Assembly (NCBI GenBank): GCA_964607165.1
Contig: CAZSIT010000006.1
Span: 53,982 to 117,981 of the forward strand
From: DSPP01 sp964607165
Lineage (GTDB): Bacteria; Zixibacteria; MSB-5A5; DSPP01
Length of the DNA: 64,000 nt
Reading direction: 5' to 3'
The notes below the pieces were generated by a model. It saw nothing but the letters and a program-made list of their open reading frames with translations. It did not search any database and was not told where the DNA came from. Below, piece by piece: positions 16,040 to 24,946 of this stretch. A program made the position numbers and the translations under genes. Within the stretch, counting starts at the first letter, position 1. Every line of letters starts with the position of its first letter.

Positions 16040-16340
16040 TTTGTAGGGGCGGGTTTTTTCTCAACCCGCCCTTATTTTTTGTGAAAACGTAGGGGCGTAC
16101 CTTTACTTGTCCCGAGCGTAGTCGAGGGAGGTGCGCCTTAGGGGTGAACCTTTTAGGTTCACCCCTACTTTCCCCACAGAGGAAATGTAGGTGCACAATA
16201 CTATTGTGCCTTTGTCCCTTCTCCTCGTAGGAGAGGGACCGAGGGTGAGGCCCGCAGGGGCGGGCCGGGGTGGACAAATCCCTGTTCCCTAATCTCCAAT
16301 CCCTGTTTTTGTAGGGGCGAGGTCTCCTCGCCCTTCGTTT
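16040..16340. repeat. Dense array of palindromic elements (C, A in C, G)
   Basis: The gap before ppdK is nearly all repeats. A C hairpin lies at 16042-16072 (GTAGGGGCGGG...CCCGCCC). A second at 16089-16137 (GTAGGGGCGTACCTT...GGTGCGCC) has an A element at 16105-16129 in its loop. Further C hairpins lie at 16141-16168 (GGGGTGAACCTTTTAGGTTC), 16188-16211 (GTGCACAATACTATTGTGC) and 16310-16335. A G hairpin lies at about 16216-16238 (TCCCTTCTCC/GGAGAGGGA). From 16340 to 16510 only heptamer-like TCAATCG and the ppdK leader are seen. Confidence 0.7.
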
Positions 16341-16510
16341 TCCAATCATAAATGATACAATGATTCAATCGTCAATCTCTTTTTTTCCCTTGCCGAAAAT
16401 TCTTTTTCAGATATACTACCGTCCTCTTTTTTAGGAGGCCTGTCCCGACACGTTTCAAATTTGTGAAGGAAACTATGCCGAGGGACAAAAACCGTTGTTA
16501 AGGAGAGTGG

Positions 16511-19279
16511 ATGGCAAAAAGAGGTAGACCGCGAAAAGTTAGTGTAGTTAACACAAAGGCATACAAAGAGATAACCAAAAAACGGCGGTCCGAAAAACCG
16601 CCGCCGAAAGATAGTAAATTCATCTACTTTTTCGGCGGCGGCAAAGCCGAAGGGAACGGACAAATGAAGGATTTACTGGGTGGCAAAGGGGCTAACTTGG
16701 CCGAAATGGTCAACCTTGGTATCCCGGTTCCGCCTGGCTTTACGATAACCACCGAAGCTTGTAACCTATTTTACAAAAACGACTTAGATAGTCCCAAGTG
16801 GCTTAACGATGAAACCCGCCGCTATATGGGCAAAATAGAGCGGGAAATGGGAAAAAAGTTCGGTGACTCCAATGACCCGCTTTTAGTCTCGGTCCGCTCC
16901 GGCGCCAAGTTTTCAATGCCGGGAATGATGGACACCATTCTGAACCTCGGTTTAAACGACGTAACGGTTAAGGGGCTGGCCAAAAAGTCCAAAAACGAGC
17001 GCTTTGCCCAGGATTCTTACCGCCGATTCATCCAGATGTTCGCCGCCGTGGTTCTGGGCATCGAAAAATCGGAGTTCGAAGAAATCATAACCAAGAAAAA
17101 GGAGCAGCGCCAGATTAAACAGGACTCTTCGCTCTCGGTTGATGACTTGAAAGATATAATCCAAAAATTCAAGGTCTTAATCAAAAAGAAAACCGGTGAA
17201 GATTTTCCCGCCGACCTGTATCAGCAGCTGGAAATGGCCCGAGACGCGGTTTTCAAATCCTGGAACAATCCCCGCGCCATTGAATACCGTCGGCTCTACA
17301 GCATTCCCACGAATATCGGAACCGCCGTCAACGTGCAGACAATGGTTTTTGGCAATATGGGTGAAACTTCCGCCACTGGCGTCGGCTTCACCCGCAATCC
17401 ATCCACCGGCGAAGATGCCTTCTACGGCGAATATTTGATCAACGCCCAAGGGGAAGACGTGGTCGCCGGCATCCGCACCCCCTCGCCGATTAAAGAGCTG
17501 GACAAAAAGATGCCCGCCGTGGCCAAACAGTTGAAATCGATTACGACCAAGCTGGAGCGCCACTACAAAGACCTGCAGGATTTCGAATTCACCGTGCAGG
17601 AAGGCAAACTCTTTATGCTCCAGACCCGTGTTGGCAAACGCACCACCCAGGCCGCCGTCAAAATCGCCGTCGATATGGTCAAAGGAAAAATGCTCTCCAA
17701 AGAAGAGGCGCTTTTGCGCATCGACCCGGAAGATTTGAACCAGCTTTTGCATCCCCGCATTGACCCCGACAAGGAAATTCGTGTCATCGCCAAAGGCTTG
17801 GCCGCCTCTCCCGGGGCGGCCTCCGGCCGGGTCGTTTTCACCGCCGAAGAGGCGGTGCGTATGGCCCAAAAGGGGGAAAAAGTGTTATTAGTCCGGCAGG
17901 AAACCAATCCGGACGACATTCACGGAATGGTGGTGGCAGAGGGAGTTTTGACGGCGCGCGGTGGAATGACCTCCCACGCCGCCGTAGTGGCGCGCGGGAT
18001 GGGGAAACCCTGCGTCGCTGGCACCGAGCAGATGAAAGTGAACGAGGAAAAACGCTTCTTCTCCGTCGGCAGCATGGTCGTTCGCGGCCTGGAGCTCTTA
18101 ACCATCAACGGCTCCACCGGCGAAGTGATTTTGGGAGAAGTCCCGACCGTGGAGGCCGAGCTGACCGGCGAGTTTGCCGAGTTTATGCACTGGGCCGATA
18201 AAATTCGTCAGCTAAAGGTGCGCGCGAATGCCGACACGCCCCACGACGCCGAAGTCGCTTTTAAATTCGGAGCCGAAGGTATCGGCCTCTGCCGCACCGA
18301 ACATATGTTTTTCGCTCCGGAACGCATCTCCCTCGTGCAGGAAATGATTATGGCCGCCAGCCGGGAGGAGCGCAAAAACGCCCTGGCCAAACTTCTTCCC
18401 TTTCAGAAGGCCGATTTCAAAGGAATCTTTTTAGCGATGAAAGGCAACCCGGTGACGATACGCACGCTGGACCCGCCGTTGCACGAGTTTTTGCCCAAGC
18501 GCGAAGTTTTGATGGTCGAAATTGCCGAGCTAAAAGCGAAAGCCGGCGACCCGATCAAACTCGCTGAAAAAGAACACCTTTTAAAGCGCGTCGAAGAACT
18601 GACCGAGTTTAACCCAATGCTGGGCCACCGCGGCTGCCGGCTGGGGATAACCTATCCGGAGATAACCGAGATGCAGGCCAAAGCCATTTTCGAAGCCGGC
18701 ATCGAGGCGGTCAAAAATGGAGTCGAAGTCCACCCCGAAATTATGATTCCCTTGGTCGGCTTTCCCGCGGAGTTCAAACACCAAAAAGAAATTATCGACC
18801 GGGTCGCCGACGAAGTGCTCTCCAAATCAAAATCTAAATACAAGTTCAAGTATATGGTCGGCACAATGATAGAAGTCCCCCGCGCGGCGCTCTTGGCCGA
18901 TAAGATTGCCGAAGATGCCGAATTCTTTTCTTTCGGCACCAACGACCTCACCCAGTTGACGCTCGGATTTTCGCGCGACGACGCCGGCAAGTTCCTAAAG
19001 GACTATCAAGAAAAGGGTATTTTGCCCAAAGACCCCTTTGTTCATCTCGAAACCGAAGGGGTCGGCGGGATGATTAAAATGGCCATCGAAAAAGGGAAGA
19101 AAACCCGCAAAGATTTGAAAGTCGGCATCTGCGGCGAGCACGGCGGCGACCCGGAATCCATCGCCTTCTGCAACGAAATTGGTTTAGACTACGTCTCCTG
19201 CTCCCCCTATCGCGTGCCCATCGCCCGCTTGGCCGCCGCCCACGCCGTACTCGGAAAGGCAACCGTAGCTTCAAAGTAA
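16511..19279 (+). CDS. ppdK: Pyruvate, phosphate dikinase with basic AT-hook-like N-terminal extension
   Basis: 922 residues. It interconverts pyruvate + ATP + Pi with phosphoenolpyruvate + AMP + PPi in the cytoplasm. The order is as in the family: nucleotide-binding half (FGGGKAEGNGQMKDLLGGKGANLAEM at about 39 onwards; SVRSGAKFSMPGMMDT), the phospho-histidine domain GGMTSHAAVVARG with catalytic His489, and the C-terminal PEP/pyruvate barrel with GICGEHGGDP and the catalytic Cys within it. The first about 36 residues (KRGRPRK at 3-9, then lysine-rich) precede the usual start and resemble an AT-hook. The ATG has AAGGAGAGTGG upstream, so this longer start looks genuine. It is flanked by repeat-rich gaps and is probably monocistronic. 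Confidence 0.93.
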   Translation: MAKRGRPRKVSVVNTKAYKEITKKRRSEKPPPKDSKFIYFFGGGKAEGNGQMKDLLGGKGANLAEMVNLGIPVPPGFTITTEACNLFYKNDLDSPKWLNDETRRYMGKIEREMGKKFGDSNDPLLVSVRSGAKFSMPGMMDTILNLGLNDVTVKGLAKKSKNERFAQDSYRRFIQMFAAVVLGIEKSEFEEIITKKKEQRQIKQDSSLSVDDLKDIIQKFKVLIKKKTGEDFPADLYQQLEMARDAVFKSWNNPRAIEYRRLYSIPTNIGTAVNVQTMVFGNMGETSATGVGFTRNPSTGEDAFYGEYLINAQGEDVVAGIRTPSPIKELDKKMPAVAKQLKSITTKLERHYKDLQDFEFTVQEGKLFMLQTRVGKRTTQAAVKIAVDMVKGKMLSKEEALLRIDPEDLNQLLHPRIDPDKEIRVIAKGLAASPGAASGRVVFTAEEAVRMAQKGEKVLLVRQETNPDDIHGMVVAEGVLTARGGMTSHAAVVARGMGKPCVAGTEQMKVNEEKRFFSVGSMVVRGLELLTINGSTGEVILGEVPTVEAELTGEFAEFMHWADKIRQLKVRANADTPHDAEVAFKFGAEGIGLCRTEHMFFAPERISLVQEMIMAASREERKNALAKLLPFQKADFKGIFLAMKGNPVTIRTLDPPLHEFLPKREVLMVEIAELKAKAGDPIKLAEKEHLLKRVEELTEFNPMLGHRGCRLGITYPEITEMQAKAIFEAGIEAVKNGVEVHPEIMIPLVGFPAEFKHQKEIIDRVADEVLSKSKSKYKFKYMVGTMIEVPRAALLADKIAEDAEFFSFGTNDLTQLTLGFSRDDAGKFLKDYQEKGILPKDPFVHLETEGVGGMIKMAIEKGKKTRKDLKVGICGEHGGDPESIAFCNEIGLDYVSCSPYRVPIARLAAAHAVLGKATVASK

Positions 19280-19460
19280 AATATTTTTAATCACTAATCC
19301 CTGATTCCTGTTTTCTTTGTCCTCCTTGGCAAGGGGGACAAAAATCGAGGTTTTTTTGCAGCGGTTTTGTCAAAAAAACAAAAAAATACCCTATCGAGTT
19401 TTCCCTGATACAAAATCGATGGCGATTTTGTGGGGAAACTGGGAAAACCTCACCTTTTGT

Positions 19461-19543
19461 CCCTGGCGGTGGCACGAGGCCTCGGCTCGGGCCCTCCCTC
19501 TCCTTAAAAAGGAGAGGGAGGGCGGGTTGGAAACCCGCCCTAC
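19461..19543. repeat. E, G and C palindromes in a row
   Basis: E: CCTGGCGGTGGCACGAGGCCTCGGCTCGGGC (about 19462-19492). G: CCCTCTCCTTAAAAAGGAGAGGG (about 19496-19518). C: GGGCGGGTTGGAAACCCGCCCTAC (19519-19542). Confidence 0.6.
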
Positions 19544-19561
19544 GTCCTTTCCTTTTTGAGT

Positions 19562-19915
19562 TCTGTGTGTGCGGGATTTAGGCGGTATGGGATGGGGAGC
19601 AAGGTCTGGCCTTCTTCCCCTTGCTTGCCCATTTTTCTGGTTTGCCATTCACGCGCAGGCAAGGGGCGCGTCCGCGCTATTTTGGTACCACACTTATCCT
19701 CTCTCTTACTTGCAGGATAAGCGGGCTTAAAGTTTCAGGGAGACATACTGCCTTTGAACCCCGGGAGGGTGAAGGATTCCGGTTTCCTTCAACTCTTTTG
19801 GGGCCAATCCGGTCCTGGCCGGGCCGGTGACCGGCCGGATAAACACACATCCCTGGCCGTGCACGAGCGCTCGGCTCGGGCAGGCCCTCTACTAATAGTC
19901 GACCACCGTTTTTTG
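19562..19915 (+). ncRNA. Possible structured non-coding RNA (speculative)
   Basis: This GC-rich stretch has no credible coding frame but several strong local stems: ATGGGGAGCAAGG with CCTTGCTTGCCCAT (19592-19632), ACTTATCC with GGATAAG (19692-19721), GAAGGA with TCCTTC (19771-19790), and ATCCGG...CCGGCCGGAT (19807-19840). GTGTGTG near 19566 could close on CACACA near 19843. A T-run follows at 19909-19914. It does not match tmRNA, RNase P, SRP or 6S hallmarks that I could test by eye. The strand and ends are guesses; a decayed repeat cluster is the alternative. Confidence 0.25.
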
Positions 19916-19950
19916 CCTCAATTTTTGTTTAGAATTTGCATTTTGACTTA

Positions 19951-20089
19951 CCCCCTCCGGCGCTCTGCGCCTCGTCCCCCTTGAACAAAGGGGGACAAAT
20001 AAAAACAGTGATTAGAGATTAGGGATTCGTCCGCCCCACCACCGCTCCAAAATCTGTCCCCCTGTATTTAAGGGGGACTTACAGGGGGT
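19951..20089. repeat. Family B elements before the beta-helix protein gene
   Basis: 19951-19997 is CCCCCTCCGGCGCTCTGCGCCTCG followed by TCCCCCTTGAACAAAGGGGGACA. 20055-20089 is TGTCCCCCTGTATTTAAGGG with a GGACTTACAGGGGG end. Together with 19461-19543 and the possible RNA at 19562-19915 these account for most of the 867-base gap. Confidence 0.6.
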
Positions 20090-20146
20090 GTTTTACTACC
20101 TTTCCTCCGAAACTTACGTATATTTAACGGATATGGGGACAGGCCA

Positions 20147-22528
20147 ATGAAAAAAATCGCCCTTGGAATCGCCTCCGCCTTGCTCTTTTTCGCTTTTTCC
20201 GCCTTTGCCGCCGTCATCCGCGTTCCCCAAGACCAGCAGACGATACAAATGGCAATCGATTCAGCCGCTAATGGCGACACCGTTCTTGTAGAACCCGGCA
20301 CCTATGCAGAACACATTGATTTCAAGGGAAAGGGCATATTAGTCAAATCAAGAGCAGGTGCAGATAGCACAATTATAAGAAAAATTGCGGACGGCTTCTT
20401 TTTGGTTAGAATGTTGTCAGGCGAGCCAAGCTCAGCAATTCTGGATGGTTTTACGTTAATCGGATCTTCTACAGTTGCAGTGGACATGAATTCGGATGGA
20501 GTTATCAGGAATAATATCATAACGGGAAATGCAGGAGGTGGAATTGCCTGCTTGTATGGTTATCCAAAAATAGAACGTAATTTGATAGTTTCGAACGGAG
20601 GAAGTTATGGAATATACGTATATCCCTGCAACGGCGTTCCTGGAAAAGTAGAAAATAATTCAATAGCATATAATAATGGGGTTGGATTATACATAGACGA
20701 TGGCTTGTGTACTTCAACATTTCTAATCCGCAACAATATCGTTTTCTCGAATTCGAGTTATGGGATCTATGCACGCGGTGGGGTCCACAATCTAAAATAC
20801 AACTGCGTGTTCGCCAATACACCTGGAAATTATTTCGGCATACTGCCTGGATTGACTGATATAAGTGTTAACCCATTGTTTGTCGGCGGTTCTCCCTTTG
20901 ATTACCATCTTCAATCCCATTCCCCCTGCATCGATGCTGGTGACCCGTCAACGCCCGTGCCGCCCAAGGGCGGAACGCGGGTGGACATCGGTGCTTTTGA
21001 ATTTGAATTGGGGCCGGCTTTTACCTTGATTTCACCGGCTAATTCGAATGTAGAAATAACTCAAACGCCAACTCTTGTATGGCATAAATTGGCCGACTCT
21101 TTTACGACTACACAGTTTTCATACCTCGTGATTTATGACGACACCATTTCATTCACCAGTCCCGATTATTCTCCCAGTTCATTCGATACTTCCTATCAGG
21201 TCAGCCCGCCTTTGCCTTATGGCAAAACATTTTATTGGAAGGTTCGGGCGGTCGATGATTCGGCACAGCTCGTCTATAGCAAAGATACCCGGACTTTCAA
21301 AATCGATACCCCGCCCACAATCCCGACCGATATTTCCCCCGACAGCGGGGATGTTTTGGATTTCAACGACTATCTCATCTGGTTGGAAGGCAGCGACCCC
21401 GACCCGGGGGATAACGTCATCTATCAACTGCAAATAGATGACGACCCGGCTTTCGCCAATCCGGAAGTTGACCAAGGCGGCATAACCGGAAATAATTCAG
21501 CCGGTGAAGAAAAGCCGGCCATTCTTTCCGCTCTTAGCAACGCCATCGCCATTCAATTGAAAAATTTGACCAATCATACCAATTTGAAAGATGACTCTGC
21601 TTATTTTTGGCGGGTTCGCAGCATCGATAACCACGGCCTTGGTTCCAACTACACCGCTGGCACCCGCAGTTTCACTTTGAATTTGCAGAACACCGCTCCC
21701 AATCCGGTGCCGGGCGGTTTTTCTCCGGCAGGTAATCAAATCGTTGCCAACAATCACCCTAATATGTCGTGGTTTGCCGCCACCGACCCGGATACCGAGG
21801 ACACACCGGCCACTTTGCAATACAACATCCGCCTGGACACGGACGGGGAAATTGCCAATAATTTCAGATTTCAATACACCACTTCTCCGGGCAGCACTTC
21901 TTTGCCAGTCCCCGATAGTTTGCAAGAAAACGCTCAATGGTATTGTGCCGTCCGCACGGTCGATTCCAAAGGCGGAAGGTCGGCTTTTTCTTCTGTGCAA
22001 AATTTCCGTGTAAACGGCCACAACCAACCGCCCCAAAACTTTTCTCTTTTTTCTCCGGCAACCAACGGCAAACTCTTTTCAAAAACTCCAAATCTCGATT
22101 GGGCCGATGCCGCCGACCCCGACCCGGATGACTCCGCCAGCTACGTAGTCATAATGGCCAACGATTCCAATTTCCAGTTCAGCTTTTCCTCCGGCCAGCT
22201 TTTCTCCAGTTCCTACACGGTCGGTTCAGGCCTGTTAAGCCGCGGCCAGCAATACTTCTGGAAAGTCAAGGCCACCGACAATAACAATCTTAATACGTTC
22301 AGCAACGAAGTTTTCAAATTCAGGGTTTTGCAGTTAGGCGATGCCAACGGCGATGGCTCCTTAACTTCCGCCGATATTGTTTTGATACTGAACTTCGTCT
22401 TCCTCGGCATCCCCATCACCCCGTCCGAAGTCGCCGATATGAACTGCGATTCAATGGCCACTTCCAGCGACGTCGTCCTCGCCCTAAACGCCATCTTTTT
22501 AGGCCAACCCCCTCCCTGCGACCCATAG
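20147..22528 (+). CDS. Secreted right-handed beta-helix protein with Ig/FnIII-like repeats and C-terminal dockerin
   Basis: 793 residues. Signal peptide MKKIALGIASALLFFAFSAFA. Residues about 24-270 are a parallel beta-helix (TIQMAIDSAANGDTVLVEPGTY opening, then NNIITGNAGGGI, RNNIVFSNSSYGIYA-type coils), the NosD/pectate-lyase-like fold used for polysaccharide binding or cleavage. Residues about 285-720 hold four Ig/FnIII-like units sharing the pattern P...W...DPDPGD..Y.LQID and YFWRV/YFWKVRA. The C-terminus is a dockerin-type pair of calcium loops (GDANGDGSLTSADIVLILNFVFLG and DMNCDSMATSSDVVLALNAIFLG). No catalytic residues were identified. GGGGACAGGCC precedes the ATG. It is probably surface-attached; in this group such tails occur without obvious cohesins. 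Confidence 0.8.
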   Translation: MKKIALGIASALLFFAFSAFAAVIRVPQDQQTIQMAIDSAANGDTVLVEPGTYAEHIDFKGKGILVKSRAGADSTIIRKIADGFFLVRMLSGEPSSAILDGFTLIGSSTVAVDMNSDGVIRNNIITGNAGGGIACLYGYPKIERNLIVSNGGSYGIYVYPCNGVPGKVENNSIAYNNGVGLYIDDGLCTSTFLIRNNIVFSNSSYGIYARGGVHNLKYNCVFANTPGNYFGILPGLTDISVNPLFVGGSPFDYHLQSHSPCIDAGDPSTPVPPKGGTRVDIGAFEFELGPAFTLISPANSNVEITQTPTLVWHKLADSFTTTQFSYLVIYDDTISFTSPDYSPSSFDTSYQVSPPLPYGKTFYWKVRAVDDSAQLVYSKDTRTFKIDTPPTIPTDISPDSGDVLDFNDYLIWLEGSDPDPGDNVIYQLQIDDDPAFANPEVDQGGITGNNSAGEEKPAILSALSNAIAIQLKNLTNHTNLKDDSAYFWRVRSIDNHGLGSNYTAGTRSFTLNLQNTAPNPVPGGFSPAGNQIVANNHPNMSWFAATDPDTEDTPATLQYNIRLDTDGEIANNFRFQYTTSPGSTSLPVPDSLQENAQWYCAVRTVDSKGGRSAFSSVQNFRVNGHNQPPQNFSLFSPATNGKLFSKTPNLDWADAADPDPDDSASYVVIMANDSNFQFSFSSGQLFSSSYTVGSGLLSRGQQYFWKVKATDNNNLNTFSNEVFKFRVLQLGDANGDGSLTSADIVLILNFVFLGIPITPSEVADMNCDSMATSSDVVLALNAIFLGQPPPCDP

Positions 22529-22909
22529 AATGTGGACAAAATCGTTGCGGAAAGCGAGATTCAAAATCGATGTTAACTTTTGCCCCCGAACGGTTCAAAA
22601 GATTCTGAAGACGTACACTTCACCACAACCGCCACCTTGGGGCGGCTGGTGTTGCGCCCATTCCTGACAATGGACTTGATTTTGGGGCGGGAGAACATAT
22701 TTTCAAGGCGATGACAGAAATTGGATTTTGTTTTTTTGCAGCCACAGGATTGCGCCTGTTCGCCGCAAACCGGCCAACTGGAGAGGGACGGCACAATTTT
22801 TGGCCGGGGAGGCGGGTTAGCGCTGTTTTTCCCGTTGAGCAAAAGTAAAAAAACGTATGAAGACGACCACGGACCGTTACCGGCCAACCCACAAAAGGGA
22901 GGAGTATAA
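22529..22909. other. Intergenic region without recognised genes
   Basis: A 381-base gap. A minus-strand frame of about 42 codons exists near 22573-22698 but lacks a ribosome site. AAAGGGAGGAGTATAA at the right end is the ribosome-binding site of the next gene. No repeat family member was recognised here. Confidence 0.4.
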
Positions 22910-23800
22910 ATGAACCGTTTGCAAGTGCTTTCCGCCGCTCTGCTTTTTGTTGCCGCCCTGCCGCTCGTTTCGGACGCGCAGGACTCCATTCCAAATTCCA
23001 GCTTTGAACAATGGACGGCGGGGGACCCGGATGGTTGGTTGACTACTAATGCCGACCCTTTCTTCAACGTAACGTCGACCTCTGATGCCCATTCCGGAGA
23101 CTCGGCGGCCCGCGGGGAAGTCATGGAGATAGTCCCCGGGTTTAAATTCCAGCCGTACCTTATAGCCGCCGCAACGCCGGGAGAGCCGGGGATTCCGATT
23201 TCCCAGCGATGGGCTGCTGTGCGCGGATTTTACAAAATGAGCCCCGTGGGGGGAGACAAGTTTTATGTGAACGTGGTTTTTAGCAAGGCGTCCACGGCCG
23301 TCGCCGCCGGGGGTTTTGTAGATTCGAACACAGTCTCGACCTATAAGGAATTTGTGGTGAACATGACCTATATCACCAGCGACGTTCCCGATACAGCCTT
23401 CATTACCATATCGATGATTGGACCGGGGGGCCCAGATTATCACCTCGGCTCCGTGATGGTGGTGGACGATATTTCTTATTCCTTGGTCGCGACCTCGGTG
23501 AAGGAACGGAAGGATCAAAGACCCGTGGACTTCGGACTGCAAAACCACCCCAATCCCTTCAACCCCTCCACCACCATTTCCTATACCCTTCCGCAAAGCT
23601 CCCCCGTCCGGCTCCAGGTGTTCAACCTTTTGGGACAGCCGGTGCGGACATTGGCCGAGGGAGAACAGGCCGCGGGGCCTCATTCCGTCCCCTGGGACGG
23701 GACCGACGACCAAGGGAGAATTCTTTCCAGCGGGGTTTACTTTTACCGCCTGCAGAGCAAAAACTATTCGGCGGTGAATAAAATGCTTTTGTTGAAGTAA
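22910..23800 (+). CDS. Secreted protein with FlgD-like/T9SS-type C-terminal domain
   Basis: 296 residues. Signal peptide about 1-23 (MNRLQVLSAALLFVAALPLVSDA). Residues about 25-195 form a beta-sandwich-like domain beginning SIPNSSFEQWTAGDPDGW, of the carbohydrate-binding or PCMD type often seen at the N-terminus of such proteins. The C-terminal about 85 residues are the FlgD Ig-like/type A sorting module: NHPNPFNPSTTISYTLP, VFNLLGQPVRTL, PWDGTDDQGRILSSGVYFYRL, ending KMLLLK. In FCB bacteria this module marks proteins for secretion or surface anchoring. A perfect AGGAGG precedes the ATG. Substrate and function are unknown. Confidence 0.78.
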   Translation: MNRLQVLSAALLFVAALPLVSDAQDSIPNSSFEQWTAGDPDGWLTTNADPFFNVTSTSDAHSGDSAARGEVMEIVPGFKFQPYLIAAATPGEPGIPISQRWAAVRGFYKMSPVGGDKFYVNVVFSKASTAVAAGGFVDSNTVSTYKEFVVNMTYITSDVPDTAFITISMIGPGGPDYHLGSVMVVDDISYSLVATSVKERKDQRPVDFGLQNHPNPFNPSTTISYTLPQSSPVRLQVFNLLGQPVRTLAEGEQAAGPHSVPWDGTDDQGRILSSGVYFYRLQSKNYSAVNKMLLLK

Positions 23801-23827
23801 GGGGGGCTGCCGCCAGACGGCGCTCTC

Positions 23828-23983
23828 CTATTTCAGAAAGATGGCTCCGCCAATGACGAATTGGGCTACTACGTGGCCGGAGCGGGCCGCCATCTGGCGG
23901 AAAGCCTCGGCCCGTTTGGTGGAATCCTTGATGGTTCTGATGCCCTGCTCGGTCAGATTGACCAGATTGATATAGGTAGCCAT
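23828..23983 (-). CDS. Short GYD-domain protein (truncated)
   Basis: 51 residues from ATG 23983, which has AAAGGAGGAGAT just upstream, a near-perfect ribosome site. The first 33 residues (MATYINLVNLTEQGIRTIKD, then STKRAEAFRQMAA) match the N-terminal half of GYD family proteins (PF08734), which are normally about 95-100 residues. After that the similarity weakens (RSGHVVAQFVIGGAIFLK) and a TAG ends the frame before the family's second half. It is either a remnant whose 3' half was lost when the convergent secreted-protein gene was placed here, or a shortened working variant. The family has no firm biochemical role. Confidence 0.6.
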   Translation of the reverse strand: MATYINLVNLTEQGIRTIKDSTKRAEAFRQMAARSGHVVAQFVIGGAIFLK

Positions 23984-24115
23984 ATCTCCTCCTTTACGGT
24001 TAATTTTGCCAACCGCTTAATTTAACGTTTTTCGCCCGGGAAAAACGTTCATTATATTTCCAGCCATTTTAAGAATGGGAGGAAAACACCTTCTACGGGG
24101 AAAATTCCTCTTTTT

Positions 24116-24170
24116 GGTAGCCTCGACTTCAGTCGAGGGTTATCCCCCGACACTAAAGTGTCGGCTACCA
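24116..24170. repeat. Family D double hairpin
   Basis: GGTAGCCTCGACTTCAGTCGAGG followed by CCGACACTAAAGTGTCGGCTACC: two hairpins with TTCAG and CTAAAG apices inside a GGTAG...CTACC frame. It lies upstream of the yceI-like gene. The rest of 23984-24273 shows only the leader regions of the two divergent genes. Confidence 0.7.
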
Positions 24171-24273
24171 TTTGACCGAAAAAGCCGGAACAAAAAAGAC
24201 AAAAAGCTTGTTTTTCGGTGTATAATCGGATATGTTTTGAGGGCGAAAGATGAAAACAAAGAAAGGAGCATCA

Positions 24274-24924
24274 ATGCGTAAGACAGTAGCCATCGTAGTA
24301 GCAGGTCTTTTCCTATCACAAATAGCTCTGGCGGCACCGACCAGGTTTCTATCAATCAGCCGGGACGGAAAAAATGTGATAAAATTTGTTTCCAAGGCCC
24401 CCATAGAAACGATCGAAGGGGTTGCCAGCAGAACAGACGGGTATATTGAAGTGGACTTGGCGGACGCCGCTTCTGCTTCCGGGCAGTTCGAAGTTGATTT
24501 GACCACAGTTAAAACCGGCATCGATATGCGCGACCAGCATATGCGCGAGCGGTTCGTGCACACCGATTCTTTTCCCAAGGCGACTTTCAAGCTGACCAAA
24601 ATCACCAAATCAGGCCAAAAAACGTTGGCCGACGGCCAGCCGATTGATATCGAAGCGCAGGGGGAGATGACCATTCATGGGGTCACCAAACCGGTTTCCG
24701 TTTCCGGCACGGTGACCTATATGAAAGAAAGCGAAGAGACCCAGGCCCGGCTCCCGGGGGATTTGCTGCATGTGGACGTCAGTTTCCCCATTCTGCTGTC
24801 GGATTTCAATATCGAACGGCCTAAAATGCTCTTTATGAAATTAAGCGATAAAGTTGGCATTGCAGTGGATGTTTTCGCCTCCACCAAGCTGCCCGAGCCA
24901 AGGCCGGAACAGAAAAAGCAGTAA
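24274..24924 (+). CDS. YceI-family periplasmic protein
   Basis: 216 residues from ATG 24274, preceded by AAAGGAG at 5 bases and starting a clean signal peptide (MRKTVAIVVAGLFLSQIALA). The mature part is a YceI lipocalin-like barrel: VIKFVSKAPIETIEG, GQFEVDLTTVKTGIDMRDQHMRERFVHTDSFPKATFK, GEMTIHGVTKPVSVSGTVTY. That is the family's complete core in order, at the usual length. YceI proteins bind polyisoprenoid-type lipids in the periplasm. It is followed after 22 bases by the deiodinase-like gene, suggesting co-transcription. Confidence 0.88.
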   Translation: MRKTVAIVVAGLFLSQIALAAPTRFLSISRDGKNVIKFVSKAPIETIEGVASRTDGYIEVDLADAASASGQFEVDLTTVKTGIDMRDQHMRERFVHTDSFPKATFKLTKITKSGQKTLADGQPIDIEAQGEMTIHGVTKPVSVSGTVTYMKESEETQARLPGDLLHVDVSFPILLSDFNIERPKMLFMKLSDKVGIAVDVFASTKLPEPRPEQKKQ

Positions 24925-24946
24925 TCGCATTGAAGCGATAATTGGA

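Noticed and set aside
17177..17869. Minus-strand frame of 230 codons inside ppdK
   Set aside because: Low-complexity, Gly/Phe/Asp-rich shadow of a well-conserved enzyme gene.
19562..19915. tmRNA, RNase P, SRP or 6S RNA
   Set aside because: None of the diagnostic sequences was found on either strand; kept only as an unassigned candidate.
22573..22698. Small minus-strand protein of about 42 residues
   Set aside because: No ribosome-binding site, no family match and no conservation information.
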